Shown here: positions 1 to 10,726 of the stretch, piece by piece
Layout of the letters: each line of letters starts with the position of its first letter
Position numbering within the stretch: the first letter of the stretch is position 1
From: Patagioenas fasciata
Lineage: Eukaryota; Chordata; Aves; Columbiformes; Columbidae
Assembly: GCF_037038585.1 (NCBI RefSeq)
Contig: NC_092524.1
Span: forward strand, 71,510,552-71,574,551
Direction of reading: 5' to 3'
DNA length: 64,000 bases
Notes under the pieces: model-generated
Seen by the model: only the letters and a program-made list of their open reading frames with translations
What the model was told of the DNA's origin: nothing
Databases searched by the model: none
Translations under genes and position numbers: made by a program

Positions 1-1210
1 CCCAGGAAAAGGGGAAGAGGATGGTGGGGGGAAACGGCCTGGTTGATCACAAGACTCCCCCAAAAACCACAAGAGGGTGGCAGGGGGAACGCCCTAAGGG
101 GTCAAGAGGTTCCAAGAAATCCAGCAGGAGGACGGCGAGGGGGAGCGCTCCAGCAGGCCGAGATTGTACTAAAGAAAGGCAAAAGGACAGCAGGAGGAGA
201 GACCCAGTGGGTCAAGAGGTCCCAAGAAATCCAGTAAGAGGACAACAGGGAGGAGTGCTCTGGCAGGCCAAAATCTCAGTGAAGAAAGGCAAGAGGACAG
301 CAGGGGGGAGTGCTCCAGTTCTTCAAGTGACTTCCCAGGTAGAAGGCAGAAGGACGGTGGGGTAGCGCTGGGACAGGTCGAGAATTCTCAATCTGGCAAT
401 AGGACAGCAGGGAGGAGCATCCAGCGGGACAGGAGCGCCCTGAAAATAGGCAAGACAAGGGTGAGTGAGAGCACTCCGACGTGTCAAGAAGTGTCAAAAA
501 ATCTGGTAAAGGATGGCAGGGGGGAGTGCTGTGGATATTCAAGAGACTCCCCAGTAAAAGGCAAGAGGACGTCGCGGGGAAGTGCTCCAGCACGTCAAGA
601 TCGCACTGAAGAAAGGCAAGGTCACAGTGGGGGGGAGCATTCCCGTTGTTCAATGGTTCAAAAGGTCCCAAGAAATCCAACAAGAGAACTGCGAGGGGGA
701 GCGCTCTGGCAAGTCAAGCGGTGTCAATAACCCCAGCAAGGCAACGGCGGAGAGCGCTCTGGTGAGTCACGAGACTCCCCTACAAAGGACGAGAGGATGG
801 TGGAGGGGAGCCCACCAGTGGTTCAAGCAGCACTCAGGAAAAGGGGAGGAGGCTGACGAGGGGTAGGCCTCTGGCGGGCCAAGATCGCTGAGGGAAGGTG
901 CGGGGGAGCTTGCTGGTGGCTCAAGAGACCTCTAGAAAAAGGTAAGAGGGCGGCGGGGGGTGGGAGGGCGCCTCAGCTGGTGAAGAGGAACCCCGAAAAC
1001 AAGGCAAGAGAATGTTGGTGGGGGGAGCGCTCTGGCGGTTCCAGAGGCTCCCCGAGATCCGCTCAGACGGCAGCGGGTAACGCGGCAGCTCAGCGTCAAT
1101 CAAAGAAGAACAGGAAGGCGGTTGACCTGCAATTCCAGAGCGAGGAGGAAGACTGGCAACCCGAACGAGGAGCAGCAGAACTTGGCATGGCCTCTGAAAT
1201 CCTCCTTTAA
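1..1210 (+). repeat. 55-bp minisatellite array, terminal part of a unit cut by the window edge
   Basis: Degenerate tandem repeat of about 50-57 bp, most often 55. Each unit carries a purine-rich core (AATCCAGCAAGAGGAC type), a G-run, the palindrome GAGCGCTC or a variant, and a GGTCAAGAGGTCCC-type end. The same segment recurs at 33,620-34,830 and 47,091-48,301. The last 230 bases (980-1,210) hold a 76-codon ORF ending ASEILL-stop, identical in the copies at 34,600 and 47,888-48,301. I recognise no protein family. It is followed by a good 5' splice-like site at 1,222 (CAG then GTAAGC). Because the repeat unit is not a multiple of three, the many ORFs here are expected by-products. Confidence 0.9.
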
Positions 1211-1221
1211 TCTGGGCTCAG

Positions 1222-2079
1222 GTAAGCTGGAAGCAGGGGACATAGGCTGGGGTTTGGGAGGTGGGCAGGTGAGAAATGATCCGCATTTTTGATCTCCTGA
1301 GTGACTGAAGCGCCTGGGAGTTCATTTGGAGTCGTTGCCTTACTTGATTTTACACTGACTTTTGCATTATATTTTAATGACGTAGAATTTTCCGTTTTGA
1401 CATCGAAACCTAAACTTCTTTGGAAATTCATCCTCTGTCCCTTCAGTCTCAGCTCGTGGCACTTCCACTGTCTCGTGGCCCGCGTTTCAATGTACATTAG
1501 ATCGCTTCCTGGGCCTTGGATTTTAACTAATGGTCAGTCACAAGTTTGTTTTTCTTGTCCTTAACAGGCAGCTTTGAGAGCTCTCTAAGGAAAAGTGATA
1601 TCTTTTTACCTTGTTATTGCTCTTTCCATGTTACGAGCAGCCACCCTCTTTATGATCAGTCTCATGCTTTTCTTCCTTTCTTGCCCAGGTTCAGAAGACC
1701 GGGAATTCCAAGCTTCAAGTTTCCTGTGGAACATTGCGGGAGACCTTGATAACGTGGCAATGAGGGAGGTGATGAAGAGGAACAATACCTGTTCCTTTCC
1801 CATTTCAAGACGTTATTTTTTACCTTCCTGGTAGCTGTGAGATGATTTGCAATCTTGCGCTAGCATCTGCCTGAAAGAGAACACGGACCCTTTGGGTGCC
1901 TCCTCAAGAAATACTTGCTCTATGGTTCTGGCGATGTCCAGGCTTCAAGGGTGGGGCATAGGGGAGTGTAAATCTTAGGGGGCCTCCCGGGATGTCTGCA
2001 GGTTTGGGTGACCCGTGGCTGGGACGGGGACGCCGAGGTTGTCAATCTTGCCCTGAATCTCTCGCTCCCTCTCTTGCAG
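1222..2079 (+). other. Inter-array spacer with splice-like signals
   Basis: Single-copy-looking DNA within each unit, bounded by a donor-like GTAAGC at 1,222 and an acceptor-like CTCTTGCAG ending at 2,079. A second acceptor-like CTTGCCCAG ends at 1,688 and is followed by a short open stretch to 1,834. The spacer is conserved at 34,842-35,699 and 48,313-49,170 with very few differences. One difference changes R to Y in the short open stretch of the third copy. No known gene seen. Confidence 0.55.
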
Positions 2080-2092
2080 CACCTGAGACCGA

Positions 2093-2347
2093 GTGGAGGA
2101 GCAAGTGTACGGGAAGTTCCTGCGCCACGACACAGATCACATTTATCGCTCTCGCCCTGAGAGACCCGGAGAACCAAACCGTTCCCATCGTGCCTTGAAG
2201 CAGCCTCTGCTCACACGCTTCTCCGAGGGAGAAGGCAGAATGGCAGTAGCTCGCCACGTTATACCACAGGGTGCACACTCTGCAGCTTTCAAGCCCAGCT
2301 CTGTGTTAGCTCACACCTGCGATTTTGCGCCACACACGCAAATTTGA
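2093..2347 (+). CDS. Unrecognised 84-residue ORF, copy 1 of 4
   Basis: Small basic ORF that starts 13 bases after an acceptor-like TTGCAG ending at 2,079. It contains the stretch GKFLRHDTDHIY near residues 7-18 and RPGEPNRSHRALKQPLL near residues 24-40. No domain, signal peptide or membrane segment is visible and I do not recognise a family. Copies with the same length and stop lie at 25,467, 35,713 and 49,184. The start codon is assumed; if the upstream splice-like site is used, the frame could begin in another exon. Whether it is translated is unknown. Confidence 0.3.
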   Translation: MEEQVYGKFLRHDTDHIYRSRPERPGEPNRSHRALKQPLLTRFSEGEGRMAVARHVIPQGAHSAAFKPSSVLAHTCDFAPHTQI

Positions 2348-3277
2348 GTTGTCGCTGGTTGTTGCAGCGTTTGGCTTTGGTGAGGACAGCGTGTGTTTGT
2401 CAGCAGTTGGTGTAGGGTGGAATCTTGAGGAGAAAGTGATATTTCCGTGCCAAAACTGGTTGGTGTTTGCATGGTATTGTGGTAGTTGTTCCCACAGGTG
2501 ATCAGTGCTGGAGTGTTATTGCAGGATGAGGGGATTTTGAAGGCTTGTCTGTGAGATGCAGTAGAGGCAGCAGTTGAAAGCGAAAGGCTGAGATTTGGAG
2601 AGTTTGTCGGTGGGTTTTGGACAGTTGTCAGTTGAAGAGTTGGTTGTTTGCAGGTGAGGTGTAGGGCAGAGGGTGAAGCTGACTTTGCCTGGGCGGCGCA
2701 ACTGGATGGGTGTGCAGAGCTGAGGAGAGCGGGCTTCTGCGGGTGACCCTAAAGCTGGAGAACCAGCCGGCAGCTCCAGACAGTCCCGCAGGGCCGGGCA
2801 GGGCCAGTGTCCTGGGGCACAGCGAGCGTGACCCTCCGCAAGCACCAAACAGCAGGTGAGGACCGTGGGGATTTGTACTGAGCTATGATATCTCTAACCC
2901 ATGAAATTGGGGTCCAGCCTGAGCAGGGCATGTGCGGAAGCTGTGCTGCAGCGGAGGGGCAGAGCTGAGGGGAAGGGCTGTGTGAGGGGCCGGGGCCAAG
3001 GCAAGGCGGGCACGCTGTGGGGTGTGGGGAGGTGTCAGCCCCTAGATTCAGCCCCCGTCTGACTGTAGTGCCCTGGGGCTGATGTAGCTCAGTCCTCTGT
3101 GTGTTTCTCTTCAGGTGGAGCCGTGTGCAAAGGAAAAGCAAGGAAGGAGGCGAACCTGTGAGGAAGAGTGATCGAGAAAGAGGATTGGAGGGCACCTGTG
3201 AGTCAAGAGGGATCAAGAAAGAAGACAACGGTGGTGGAACCGCAGGTCAGGAGAGCTCAAGGAAGGAGAAAGGTGAT
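2348..3277 (+). other. Lys/Glu-rich module with 3' splice-like site, copy 1
   Basis: About 760 bases without a gene, then a strong acceptor-like TTTCTCTTCAG ending at 3,114. Next comes an open stretch rich in Lys, Arg, Glu, Ser and Gly, with about three imperfect 42-45-bp repeats of a GATCAAGAAAGA type. The class II ERV begins directly at 3,278. Related modules lie at 25,722-26,485 plus 27,466-29,216, and at 35,968-36,731 plus 37,712-39,462, 49,439-50,368 and 63,441-63,579. An exon is possible but unproven. Confidence 0.45.
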
Positions 3278-3622
3278 TGTGGCAGTATTCTGACATTGGG
3301 CCTATGAGAAACTGTGAGAGTTGACAGCGTGAGAGCAATCATTAGTGGAATAACAGAAGAAGCAAGTACTGTATGCTACGTGATTCATCGAGGACAGAGG
3401 GATTGGTACAGGAATGATACATCAAGGGGGATGACGGGGGTAGCTTGTGGTATAGACAACGATGCTTTTATGGCAGTAACAATATATCACTTATGTTATG
3501 ACGAACTTACCAAATCAGCAAATGCTTGAGCAAGCATCATAGCGAGTATAAATGCAAACCTGAGTTTGTAACAAATGTCTCTTGTCTCACCTTAAAAGAG
3601 AGTCGGTGCCACATTCACTACA
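3278..3622 (+). repeat. 5' LTR of class II ERV, copy 1
   Basis: 345-bp LTR starting TGTGGCAGT and ending CACTACA, so TG...CA. Its ends were set by alignment to the minus-strand LTR at 27,109-27,465, which is bounded by a target duplication. A TATAAAT box lies at 3,547-3,553. The primer-binding site starts two bases after the LTR. Confidence 0.8.
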
Positions 3623-3624
3623 AA

Positions 3625-3642
3625 TGGCACCCGAACAGGGAC
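3625..3642 (+). promoter_or_regulatory. Primer-binding site, tRNA-Lys type
   Basis: TGGCACCCGAACAGGGAC differs at one base from the 18-nt site complementary to tRNA-Lys3. It lies two bases after the LTR end, where a reverse-transcription primer site belongs. Confidence 0.85.
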
Positions 3643-3774
3643 TTTGAGTGCGGCTGTAAAGGCAGCAGCCGTTCTGGTGGCAAAGCCCAATTGAACAAGG
3701 ACAGGGAAACAGAGCCAGGAAACAGAAACCACAGCGTGCGCCCATCAGCAAGAAAAGATGAGCAATTTGGAACC

Positions 3775-5361
3775 ATAGGAGGGAAGTTATCCCTTGAACC
3801 AAACAAACCCTAGATGTCCTTCAACTTTTATTAAGAAAGCAAAATCACAATGTACCAGTAGTCCGATTAATGACTTTATAAGAAAGGCTTGCTGATCATG
3901 TGCTGGACTTTCCTACAACTGGTACATTTTAGTTGGAGGCATGGCAGAAAGTTGAACGAGAATTATATGAACAGGCAGCAACTGGAGATAAAGCTGCTTG
4001 TGAATATTTATCTACTTGGGCAAAAATTATGTCTACTTTAATAGCGACTCAGAAGGAAGTAGTTGCGTGGGTTGCAACTAATTGTGAACCTTCTGCTCCT
4101 CCCTTGCCAGGGAAGGAGGGGGATCCTGTAGGTAGATCAGGCAAAAATGCACTGACCACAGGTGTAGTAGTGGATAAAGGATTGGCTGATAACAAAGCCC
4201 CTGCATGTACACTACAGTGAACACTTTTGGCAAATGATGGTTTGTGGGAGTCGCCTGACAAGCCCCTTGATCCTGGCCCGACGGACCCAGAGTAAGAGCC
4301 TGATTTATTCCCCCCGGATGTTACTTTGCAACTGAAAGTGCACACTAATTAAACCATGTGGGATAAATGTAGAGAAGAGGCTTTGAAAACAGGAGACTCG
4401 AAAGTGGTTACGGCATGGCCAGTGATCTGTTGTGAACAGCAATCTCCAGGCTTTCAGCAGCTACCATATGATGTTGTAAAGGAATTACCAACATTAGCTA
4501 AAGAAAATGGGGTTACTTTATCATTTGTTATACATTTTTGAAGCATTAAGCTCCTCTTACGAACTTACTCCACATGACTGGCGTTCTTTGTTGAAAATGA
4601 TCTTAACCATACGGTATATTGACTAGTAGTTATCTGATTTTTGGGAGAACTGTACTATAGAGACCGTTGATAATGCATATTGGATGAGATGGATTGATTG
4701 CAGTCCTTTAGCTGGGGAATGTGCCCGTGCTTTGCCAGATAATCAAGTTGCGTAACCCAGAGAGATATATATGTGGTGTAATAGCAAAACTAGCAATGAA
4801 AGTGGTTCGGAAGTTACTGGAGGTTGGGAGAGATGCCAATACGTGCTTTTCAAAAATCTTGCAAAGATCACAGGAACCTTATGCGCTGTTTTTAGACCGC
4901 TTGCAAACTGCTTTGGAGAGACAAATTGATAATGACACAGCGCATGAGTTGTTACTAAAATAATTGGCTTTTGAGAATGCTAATGCTGATTGTCAGCGTG
5001 TGTTGCAGGATTTGGGGAATAGGGAAAGGTGTACTATAGCAGATATGAGAGTGTGTCAAAACATAATGCAACTGAACATTATACCAGCTCTCTAGCTGCT
5101 GCTTTAGCAGCACAGTTACAAGTATTGGGAACAGAACTGAAATCGAATTGTTTTTGTTGTGGGACACTGGGTCGTGTAAAGAAAGATTACACAAAGTATG
5201 CACGCCAGGCTTCAAAGGCTGTACCTCCTAGAGATCGTCCAAAATGGGGAAAGGGCAAGCACTGTGTGAGTGAACATCATTCAAGGGTTAATGTAAAGGG
5301 GGAGCCAATTAACCCTTCCCAGGAGGTGGGGGACAGGACTTCCCCCACCCCCATCAAATAA
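3775..5361 (+). pseudogene. gag: ERV gag remnant, copy 1
   Basis: The expected start codon at 3,775 reads ATA; the related minus-strand element has ATG at the same place, followed by a myristoylation-type N-terminus. Several frame breaks follow. The capsid part (4,721-4,963) contains the major homology region around 4,862-4,909, with pattern Q-x-x-x-EP-x-x-x-F-x-x-RL; its conserved Gly is Arg here but Gly in the copy at 51,812. Nucleocapsid (5,029-5,361) has a degenerate zinc knuckle near 5,149-5,190 in which the His and last Cys are replaced. Non-functional. Confidence 0.8.
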
Positions 5362-5465
5362 ATTCAAGTCTAAACTCATGACCCGAGATCTCTTCCCTGG
5401 AACAGCTGGAAGTGCAGGGCTGGACTTGGCTGCCAGCCCGTCAGTGATGATAATTAATTACTGCT

Positions 5466-5705
5466 GTGGTATTGCTTATTCCCAGAGGAGTGTGGGGGCC
5501 TTTAGTGCCTAGTGTGCATGCTTTGTTAATAGGTTGGTCATCTACTACCAAATTGGGTTTGTTTGTTTTACCTGGAGTAATTGACTCTGATTATCAAGGT
5601 GAAATCAAAATTATGGCATGGACACCTGTGCCACCTTGCTACATCCTGAGGATGCCCCCAGATTTGCATTTTGTGTTCCTTCACTTAATCAAGAGGAGCC
5701 TATGA
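5466..5705 (+). pseudogene. pro: ERV dUTPase (pro) remnant, copy 1
   Basis: 79-codon open stretch with the dUTPase signature [11 protein letters not shown] around residues 37-47, a conserved active-site segment of trimeric dUTPases. In betaretroviruses the dUTPase domain is fused upstream of protease, which fits its place between the zinc knuckle and RT. No recognisable protease DTG motif is seen before the frame ends. The fragment supports the class II assignment. Confidence 0.65.
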
Positions 5706-5739
5706 AGAGATAGCATTGGGTGGTATCACCACAAGGGAT

Positions 5740-7412
5740 GAGAAATAGTCCAACCATTTGCAAGACAGTAGTTGCAGCAGCTGTACAACCTGTGAGGAAG
5801 CTGTACCCCTCAGCTTGTATCTGTCGTTATATGGATGATATCTTGCTTGTCATGTTATAAGAGCAGGAACTACAACAAGTAATGCAAGTCCTATGTAACG
5901 CTATACAAAAGGCTAGATTACAAATTGCACAAGAAAAAATTCAGAAAACTGCTTCATGGAAATATTTGGGGTGGCAAATAACAGAACAAGAAATCATTCC
6001 TTAGCCAGTAACTCTTAAATTCCATAATATCATGACCTTAAATGACTTACAAAATTGCTAGGAGCCATAAATTGGCTCCGACCTATTTTGGGCATTGCCA
6101 CAGAGGAACTGTGTCTACTTTTTACACTTTTGAAAGGAGACCTGAATTTATTGTCTACTCAGGTATTGGATGACAAAGCTCAGCAGGCCATATAGAAAGT
6201 ATTCGAAGCTGTTGAACAAAAATAGGGATGGGGACGCAATTTGCAGCTGCCAGTTTGGCTGGCACTCATAGCCAATACCGTCCAACCGTTTGCAGTACCG
6301 TTTCAATGGGACAAGTCATTAAGTGATTCTTTAAGAGTTGGAATGGGTTTTTCTAGCTCACACACCAATGAAAACAGTTTGGATAATAAAAGAAATGTAT
6401 GCAAACCCAATAATTAAAGGCAGAGAATGTTTGTATGCTATGTATGGGACAGACTTTGAATGTATATTTATTCCTACAACAAAGGAGAATTTGCAATGGT
6501 AATTAACTGAAGATGTGAATTTCCAGATTGCATTGGCAACATATGCAGGGAACATATCAGTTTATTACCCCCAACATAAACTGTGGGCTGAAATTGGTAA
6601 TTTACCGTTGTAGGGCAAATGCTGCTGTCAGCAACGACCAGTAAGTGACAAGACTGTATTTACTGATGCCTTTGGTCGCTCACGTAAAGTTGTAATTATG
6701 TGGCTAAACTCAGATACCCAGTGTTCCAAACACAAGGTAGAAAAAGGAGACCAAGGGTCAAACAAGTTCTTGAGCTGACAGCTGTTAGGATCGCTTTTGA
6801 GTGTTCTGTAATGAGCCTTTGAATGTTGTAACTGACTCATTATGCAGCTGGCATACTTAACCGCCTGGAAGCTTCTTTTCTTAAGGAAGAGGATGATCCT
6901 CTTTTGATGGCTGGATTGAGAATGCCATGGTTCCTAATAAATCATAGACGTCATGGTTTTTATGCAGCGCACATCCGCTCTCGCGCTGCCCTTCCAGGAC
7001 CTCTTGCGGAAGGCAATAGGAGGGCCGATGCACGAGCTGTGCCGCTTACTGTGCCTAAAGCCTTGGAGCAAGCTAAATTATCACATAAACTCTTTCACCA
7101 GAATGCAAAGTCGTTAAAACGACAATTTCAAATTACAACGGATCAGGCCAGGAGCGTTCTTATGTCCTGCCCTGATTGCCAACAGTCGGCACCCGTGCCA
7201 TCCAAAGAGGGTGTTAATCCAGGAGGGATTACTGACAAGTACGGCCAGCTGATGTAACGCGTTGTTCTGAATTGGGTAAATACGTATGTGTTTCTGTAGA
7301 CGCTCATTCCAGATTTCTCGTTGCGGCTGCACGCACTGGTGAAAGAGCACGGGACGTCTGTAAACAGTGGTTGGCGTGTTTTGCTGTTTCAGGAGTTCCA
7401 GGATATGTAAAA
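5740..7412 (+). pseudogene. pol: ERV pol remnant (RT, RNase H, integrase), copy 1
   Basis: RT catalytic YMDD is encoded at 5,828-5,839, with an LGWQI-type motif downstream. RNase H is seen as an FTDA motif near 6,656-6,670 and as the HIRS...LPGPLAEGN segment near 6,970-7,020. The integrase zinc domain (His-x3-His ... Cys-x2-Cys) lies near 7,080-7,185. The first catalytic Asp of the integrase core (DVT) is at 7,251. A frame change separates the zinc domain from the core, several stops interrupt RT, and the core ends near 7,412 before the second Asp and the Glu. Non-functional. Confidence 0.85.
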
Positions 7413-7790
7413 CCAGAGGAAAGCGGAACGCACGCTGGATTAGAGGAGCGATCCCCCGAGTGCCCAGCGCGCCGTAATAAAAGTGCCTGCTTTTTAACAC
7501 TTTCAAAACAGTGTTAAAGAGTCTGTTTGCCGACTTTTCGGTATCGTTTTCTGGCGACGAGGATGGGATAATCTGCCTGACCTCCCGTGGACCCCAGGAT
7601 CTCTGGGACCTTGTGCCGGCACCGGGGAATTCCCGGAAGGGATCACGGATCCTCGGGCCAGCTCGGGACGTGGGTAAAACCCCATCAATGAGATAAGGCA
7701 CTTTCATAGTCTGGTTTGTTTGCAGGCTGCCTGCGCGAGACGTGGGCGACACCAGCGCGTTGGGTCTGCGCGTTTTGGTAAATTGGGTAA
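7413..7790 (+). mobile_element. Fragment of a second ERV: LTR 3' part, primer site and leader, copy 1
   Basis: Begins where class II pol stops. It carries an AATAAA signal at 7,476 and an R-U5-like segment resembling the end of the LTR at about 61,420-61,935 (shared AACACTTTCA...GAGTCT...GCCGACTTTT...GGTATC). A primer-binding site and a GC-rich leader follow. An A-rich stretch comes after 7,770. It is joined to integrase without a visible target duplication, so either a nested insertion or a deletion made the junction. The 212-codon minus-strand ORF across it is spurious. Confidence 0.6.
7552..7569 (+). promoter_or_regulatory. Primer-binding site, tRNA-Ser(GCT) type
   Basis: TGGCGACGAGGATGGGAT is a perfect 18-nt complement of the 3' end of vertebrate tRNA-Ser(GCT), including CCA, as I recall that tRNA. 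It sits just after an R-U5-like segment. The identical site is at 54,634-54,651. Confidence 0.7.
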
Positions 7791-9440
7791 ATTAAAAAGA
7801 AATAAAAAACTAAAGAGGAAAATGAGAAAACAATAAATAAAAGAGAAAAACAAGGGAACAGTAATTTGATAAAGGTACCTTTAGTGATTTTGCTGTTTGT
7901 GCCTTAGCAATTGTATAATTGTTTGTGTCTTTAGTGATTTGTTGTTACTTGTGTCTTGGGTGATTTTATAGTCCAATACTTACGGTTAACCAATTGTTTG
8001 TTATTGTGATTGTGAAATAGGTAGTGGACAAGGGACAGGAGGGATTCGAAAGAAGTCCCCCCCGGCTGTATTTTGTGACATTGGAAAAGGATCGTTTGAC
8101 TCCCTGGGGAAAGCTACCAGGGGGAATCTGATTGAATATTGTAATTAATGGCGGCCACTGTAAAGAATATTAATATGCTGCACAGGTCTGGGTGGGTATA
8201 CCTTGAGATGTGTAGTATAGCAATGCACTACATGTAATATATAGTAAGATATATGTTTTAAATAATATATTGTCTATTATATAATGCATATTACACAATA
8301 CAAAATGTTACATACGCATTGTATTTGAAAAAGGACAATCAGGGAAAGAAATTGAAACCAGTAAAAGGTTTGTTGACGAACAGATATTGGTGTAGAATAC
8401 ACAGAGAACATTAGATCAGGATTGTCCCTTGGTGAATGCAGGGTGGCATCCTGATGTCCTTATATCGGGGGACAGGCTGAATTGGTATGGACAGTGCATT
8501 TTATACGGGATTGGACACGCTGTGCCTAAAGCTGTAAATACGCCAAAGCCTTCTGAGGTAAAACAGGATCGTCTGTGCCTCATTTGCTACACCCCTTTAC
8601 CTGTTTCCCAAATTGATTTAGACTGTATTTACCATTGTAAAAATAGAGCTTTCCCCCTTTAATTTTTGTCATGTATTGTAATTCATAGAGATATTGGAGC
8701 CCGTCCTACCTAAACTGTAGAAAAGACAGCAGCCATGTGTATTTTTAAATAAAGATTAAATCAAGTCTGCTAGCCCATTATCTCTAAGCGTTCTACTGTG
8801 ATCACCTCCCTCCCAAGGTTTTGTGTCTATTGTATCAGGGCCTGACACCCACGGCCACAGTGGATGAATCGCCATGGGCACAGCACCAGGACCCGCTTGT
8901 TGGTGTCCAGGGTATCCACTCCAGCAGACACTGTTAGTAAAAGAGCACATCATGGAACTGGAGAACCATCTAATTGTGTCATTATACACATTCACTGCTC
9001 TTTTTTCTGCTTTATACCCCTGGTAGCTTTTTAAAATGGCACAGTTTGAAAAGGATTTCTGTTTTGGCCCTGCACACGGAGGCTGATTTTCCTTTTCTAG
9101 GGCCTCCCACCCGGTTCACCGCACCCGTGTGATCACTGCGCTGCACGTGGGCAAAATCAGCTGTGCCCTGTGTTTCTCCCGTAAAATAGTAAGAACGCTA
9201 ATACAATCGTGCCAGGAACTACCTTCACTGTGAATATTTGAAGGAACCCACTGCTAATGTATTGTTAATTGGTACTTGCATTGTGGATTAGATGCAACAA
9301 AAATCCATACTTTCTTTTATCCTTTGCTGTACAGGAGGTGGTTGAACTTTTCTATAGCAGATTCAATCACCTGTTGTAAAGCGAGATGGTTGTCTCCTGT
9401 GAGGAAGCAGGGTAGATTTACCCATGCTCTATAAGCACCA
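7791..9440. other. Unassigned AT-rich stretch after the ERV fragments
   Basis: AT-rich DNA, possibly internal remains of the second ERV. A 77-codon ORF at 8,429-8,662 is unrecognised and is cut short by a small change in the copy at 55,504-55,698, so it is probably not maintained. AATAAA at 8,747 could be a polyadenylation signal. From about 8,760 to 9,440 I see nothing identifiable. Confidence 0.4.
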
Positions 9441-10228
9441 TGGATGAGCTATATAGAGTAACAGCTTAAAAACAAACCAACCAGCAACAAGAAGCTAACG
9501 ATCAAAACAACAAAAGGAAAAAAAACCCAAACAAACCAACCCAAAAGCGCAGAGGCTCCTGAACGCCCCCTCTCAGTGCTGTGATGTCCGTTTCCAGGGA
9601 GCCCGTGCGGTGTCCCCACAACCGCAGACACAGGTGACCCGGCTGGGTGGTGCCAGCAGAGAACAGTTGGTGTGACCCAGCCCGCTGCGCTGCCCTGGGA
9701 AAGCCGGGGACAAAGGGCCGGGCCGGGGCATGGGGAGGTTGGTTCCAGCTCACGGATCAGCTCACAGCGACTGCGGAAACAGCCCCGAGCCGGGACGGGC
9801 CCGGCCGTGTGCTCCTGTCCCCCCGCCGCGGGGTCCTGGCTCTGGACATCGTTGCACAGGATCGTTTGAGAACCGTTCCTGAAGGATGCGCAGCGCCCAG
9901 AGCAGCAGCGCCTGCCCGGCTGCTGCTCAGCCGAGGGTAAGGGCTGGAACTGACCCTGTAGCAGCAGCAGAGCTGCCACAGCTGCGGGCGAGCCGAGTTA
10001 CTGCTGCAGACAAGACACGGGGCACAGGGAGAGGCAATGTATTTTATTAGGACAGAAGGCATCTTTAGGAAAAAAACACATTTTAGCAATGTCGGGCTAT
10101 TATCTTTTATCAGTGTGTCTGCCATGTGCGCGGCTCTGGGAAAGCGCGTTCGGGGAGCTCAGGCTGCCCGCGGGTCAAGAAAAAGCGCCCGCGCTGCGGG
10201 GCCCGGGGGCGCTGCGTGACCGCGCTCG

Positions 10229-10264
10229 GTGCTGCCGTCTGGTGGCCACAGCCCGGAACTGCAG
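10229..10264 (-). promoter_or_regulatory. CTCF-like bipartite site
   Basis: On the minus strand an upstream module TGCAGTTCC is followed after six bases by a core TGGCCACCAGACGGCAGC. This matches the known two-part CTCF motif closely. The same site is at 57,288-57,323. Confidence 0.6.
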
Positions 10265-10726
10265 CTGGGGAGCGGCGCCCGGTGCCCGTGCCGCGGGTAA
10301 GAGGGGGGCGCTGCCGCTGCGACCGAGGTCGTGCCCGTCAGAAAGGGGGGGCAACGGTCGGACGAGCCGCCGGGAAAAAAAGAGGCGCCCGGCTCTCCCG
10401 GGGCGGCCCCGCTGCGAGAGGAACGGGCGAGGCGGCAGCAGGAGGAGGCGGCGTCTCCTCAGTCCCGGGCACAGGGGAGAGAAACCTGCCGGCCGGAGCT
10501 CCTTAGGGCTCTCTCTGTTCACAATGAATTTAAGGGTAGGTGACCACCCGCCCCCCTTGTCAGCGTAAAGCAAAGGAGCGCGGTTTGTTGTTCCCTTTCA
10601 AACGCGGCTGCTGGAAGCCGCGCGGGCAAAGGGCGTGGGGGGCCCGGCAGGGCGGAGAGCAGACGGGTGAGGGTGCAGAGCGGGCCAATCAGATGGCGCG
10701 GGAAGGCTGGGGGGGGGGGCGGATCG

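Larger units (their letters stand above)
3278..7412 (+). mobile_element. Class II (betaretrovirus-like) endogenous retrovirus, truncated, copy 1
   Basis: Plus-strand ERV with a 5' LTR, a Lys-type primer-binding site, then gag, dUTPase/protease, RT, RNase H and the start of integrase in canonical order. A dUTPase between gag and pol, the YMDD box and the related 6-bp target duplication at 26,480 point to a class II, betaretrovirus-like element. All frames are broken. Sequence identity to pol ends near 7,412 inside the integrase core, where DNA of another ERV begins, so the 3' end, env and 3' LTR are missing. The same truncation at 54,494 shows it predates the segmental duplication. Confidence 0.85.

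Noticed and set aside
3625-3642. tRNA gene fragment
   Set aside because: The 18-base tRNA-like match is a retroviral primer-binding site next to an LTR; no cloverleaf surrounds it.
7114-7752. 212-codon minus-strand ORF, repeated at 54,196-54,834
   Set aside because: It is antisense to integrase and crosses the junction of two ERVs; no protein features. Conservation reflects block duplication.
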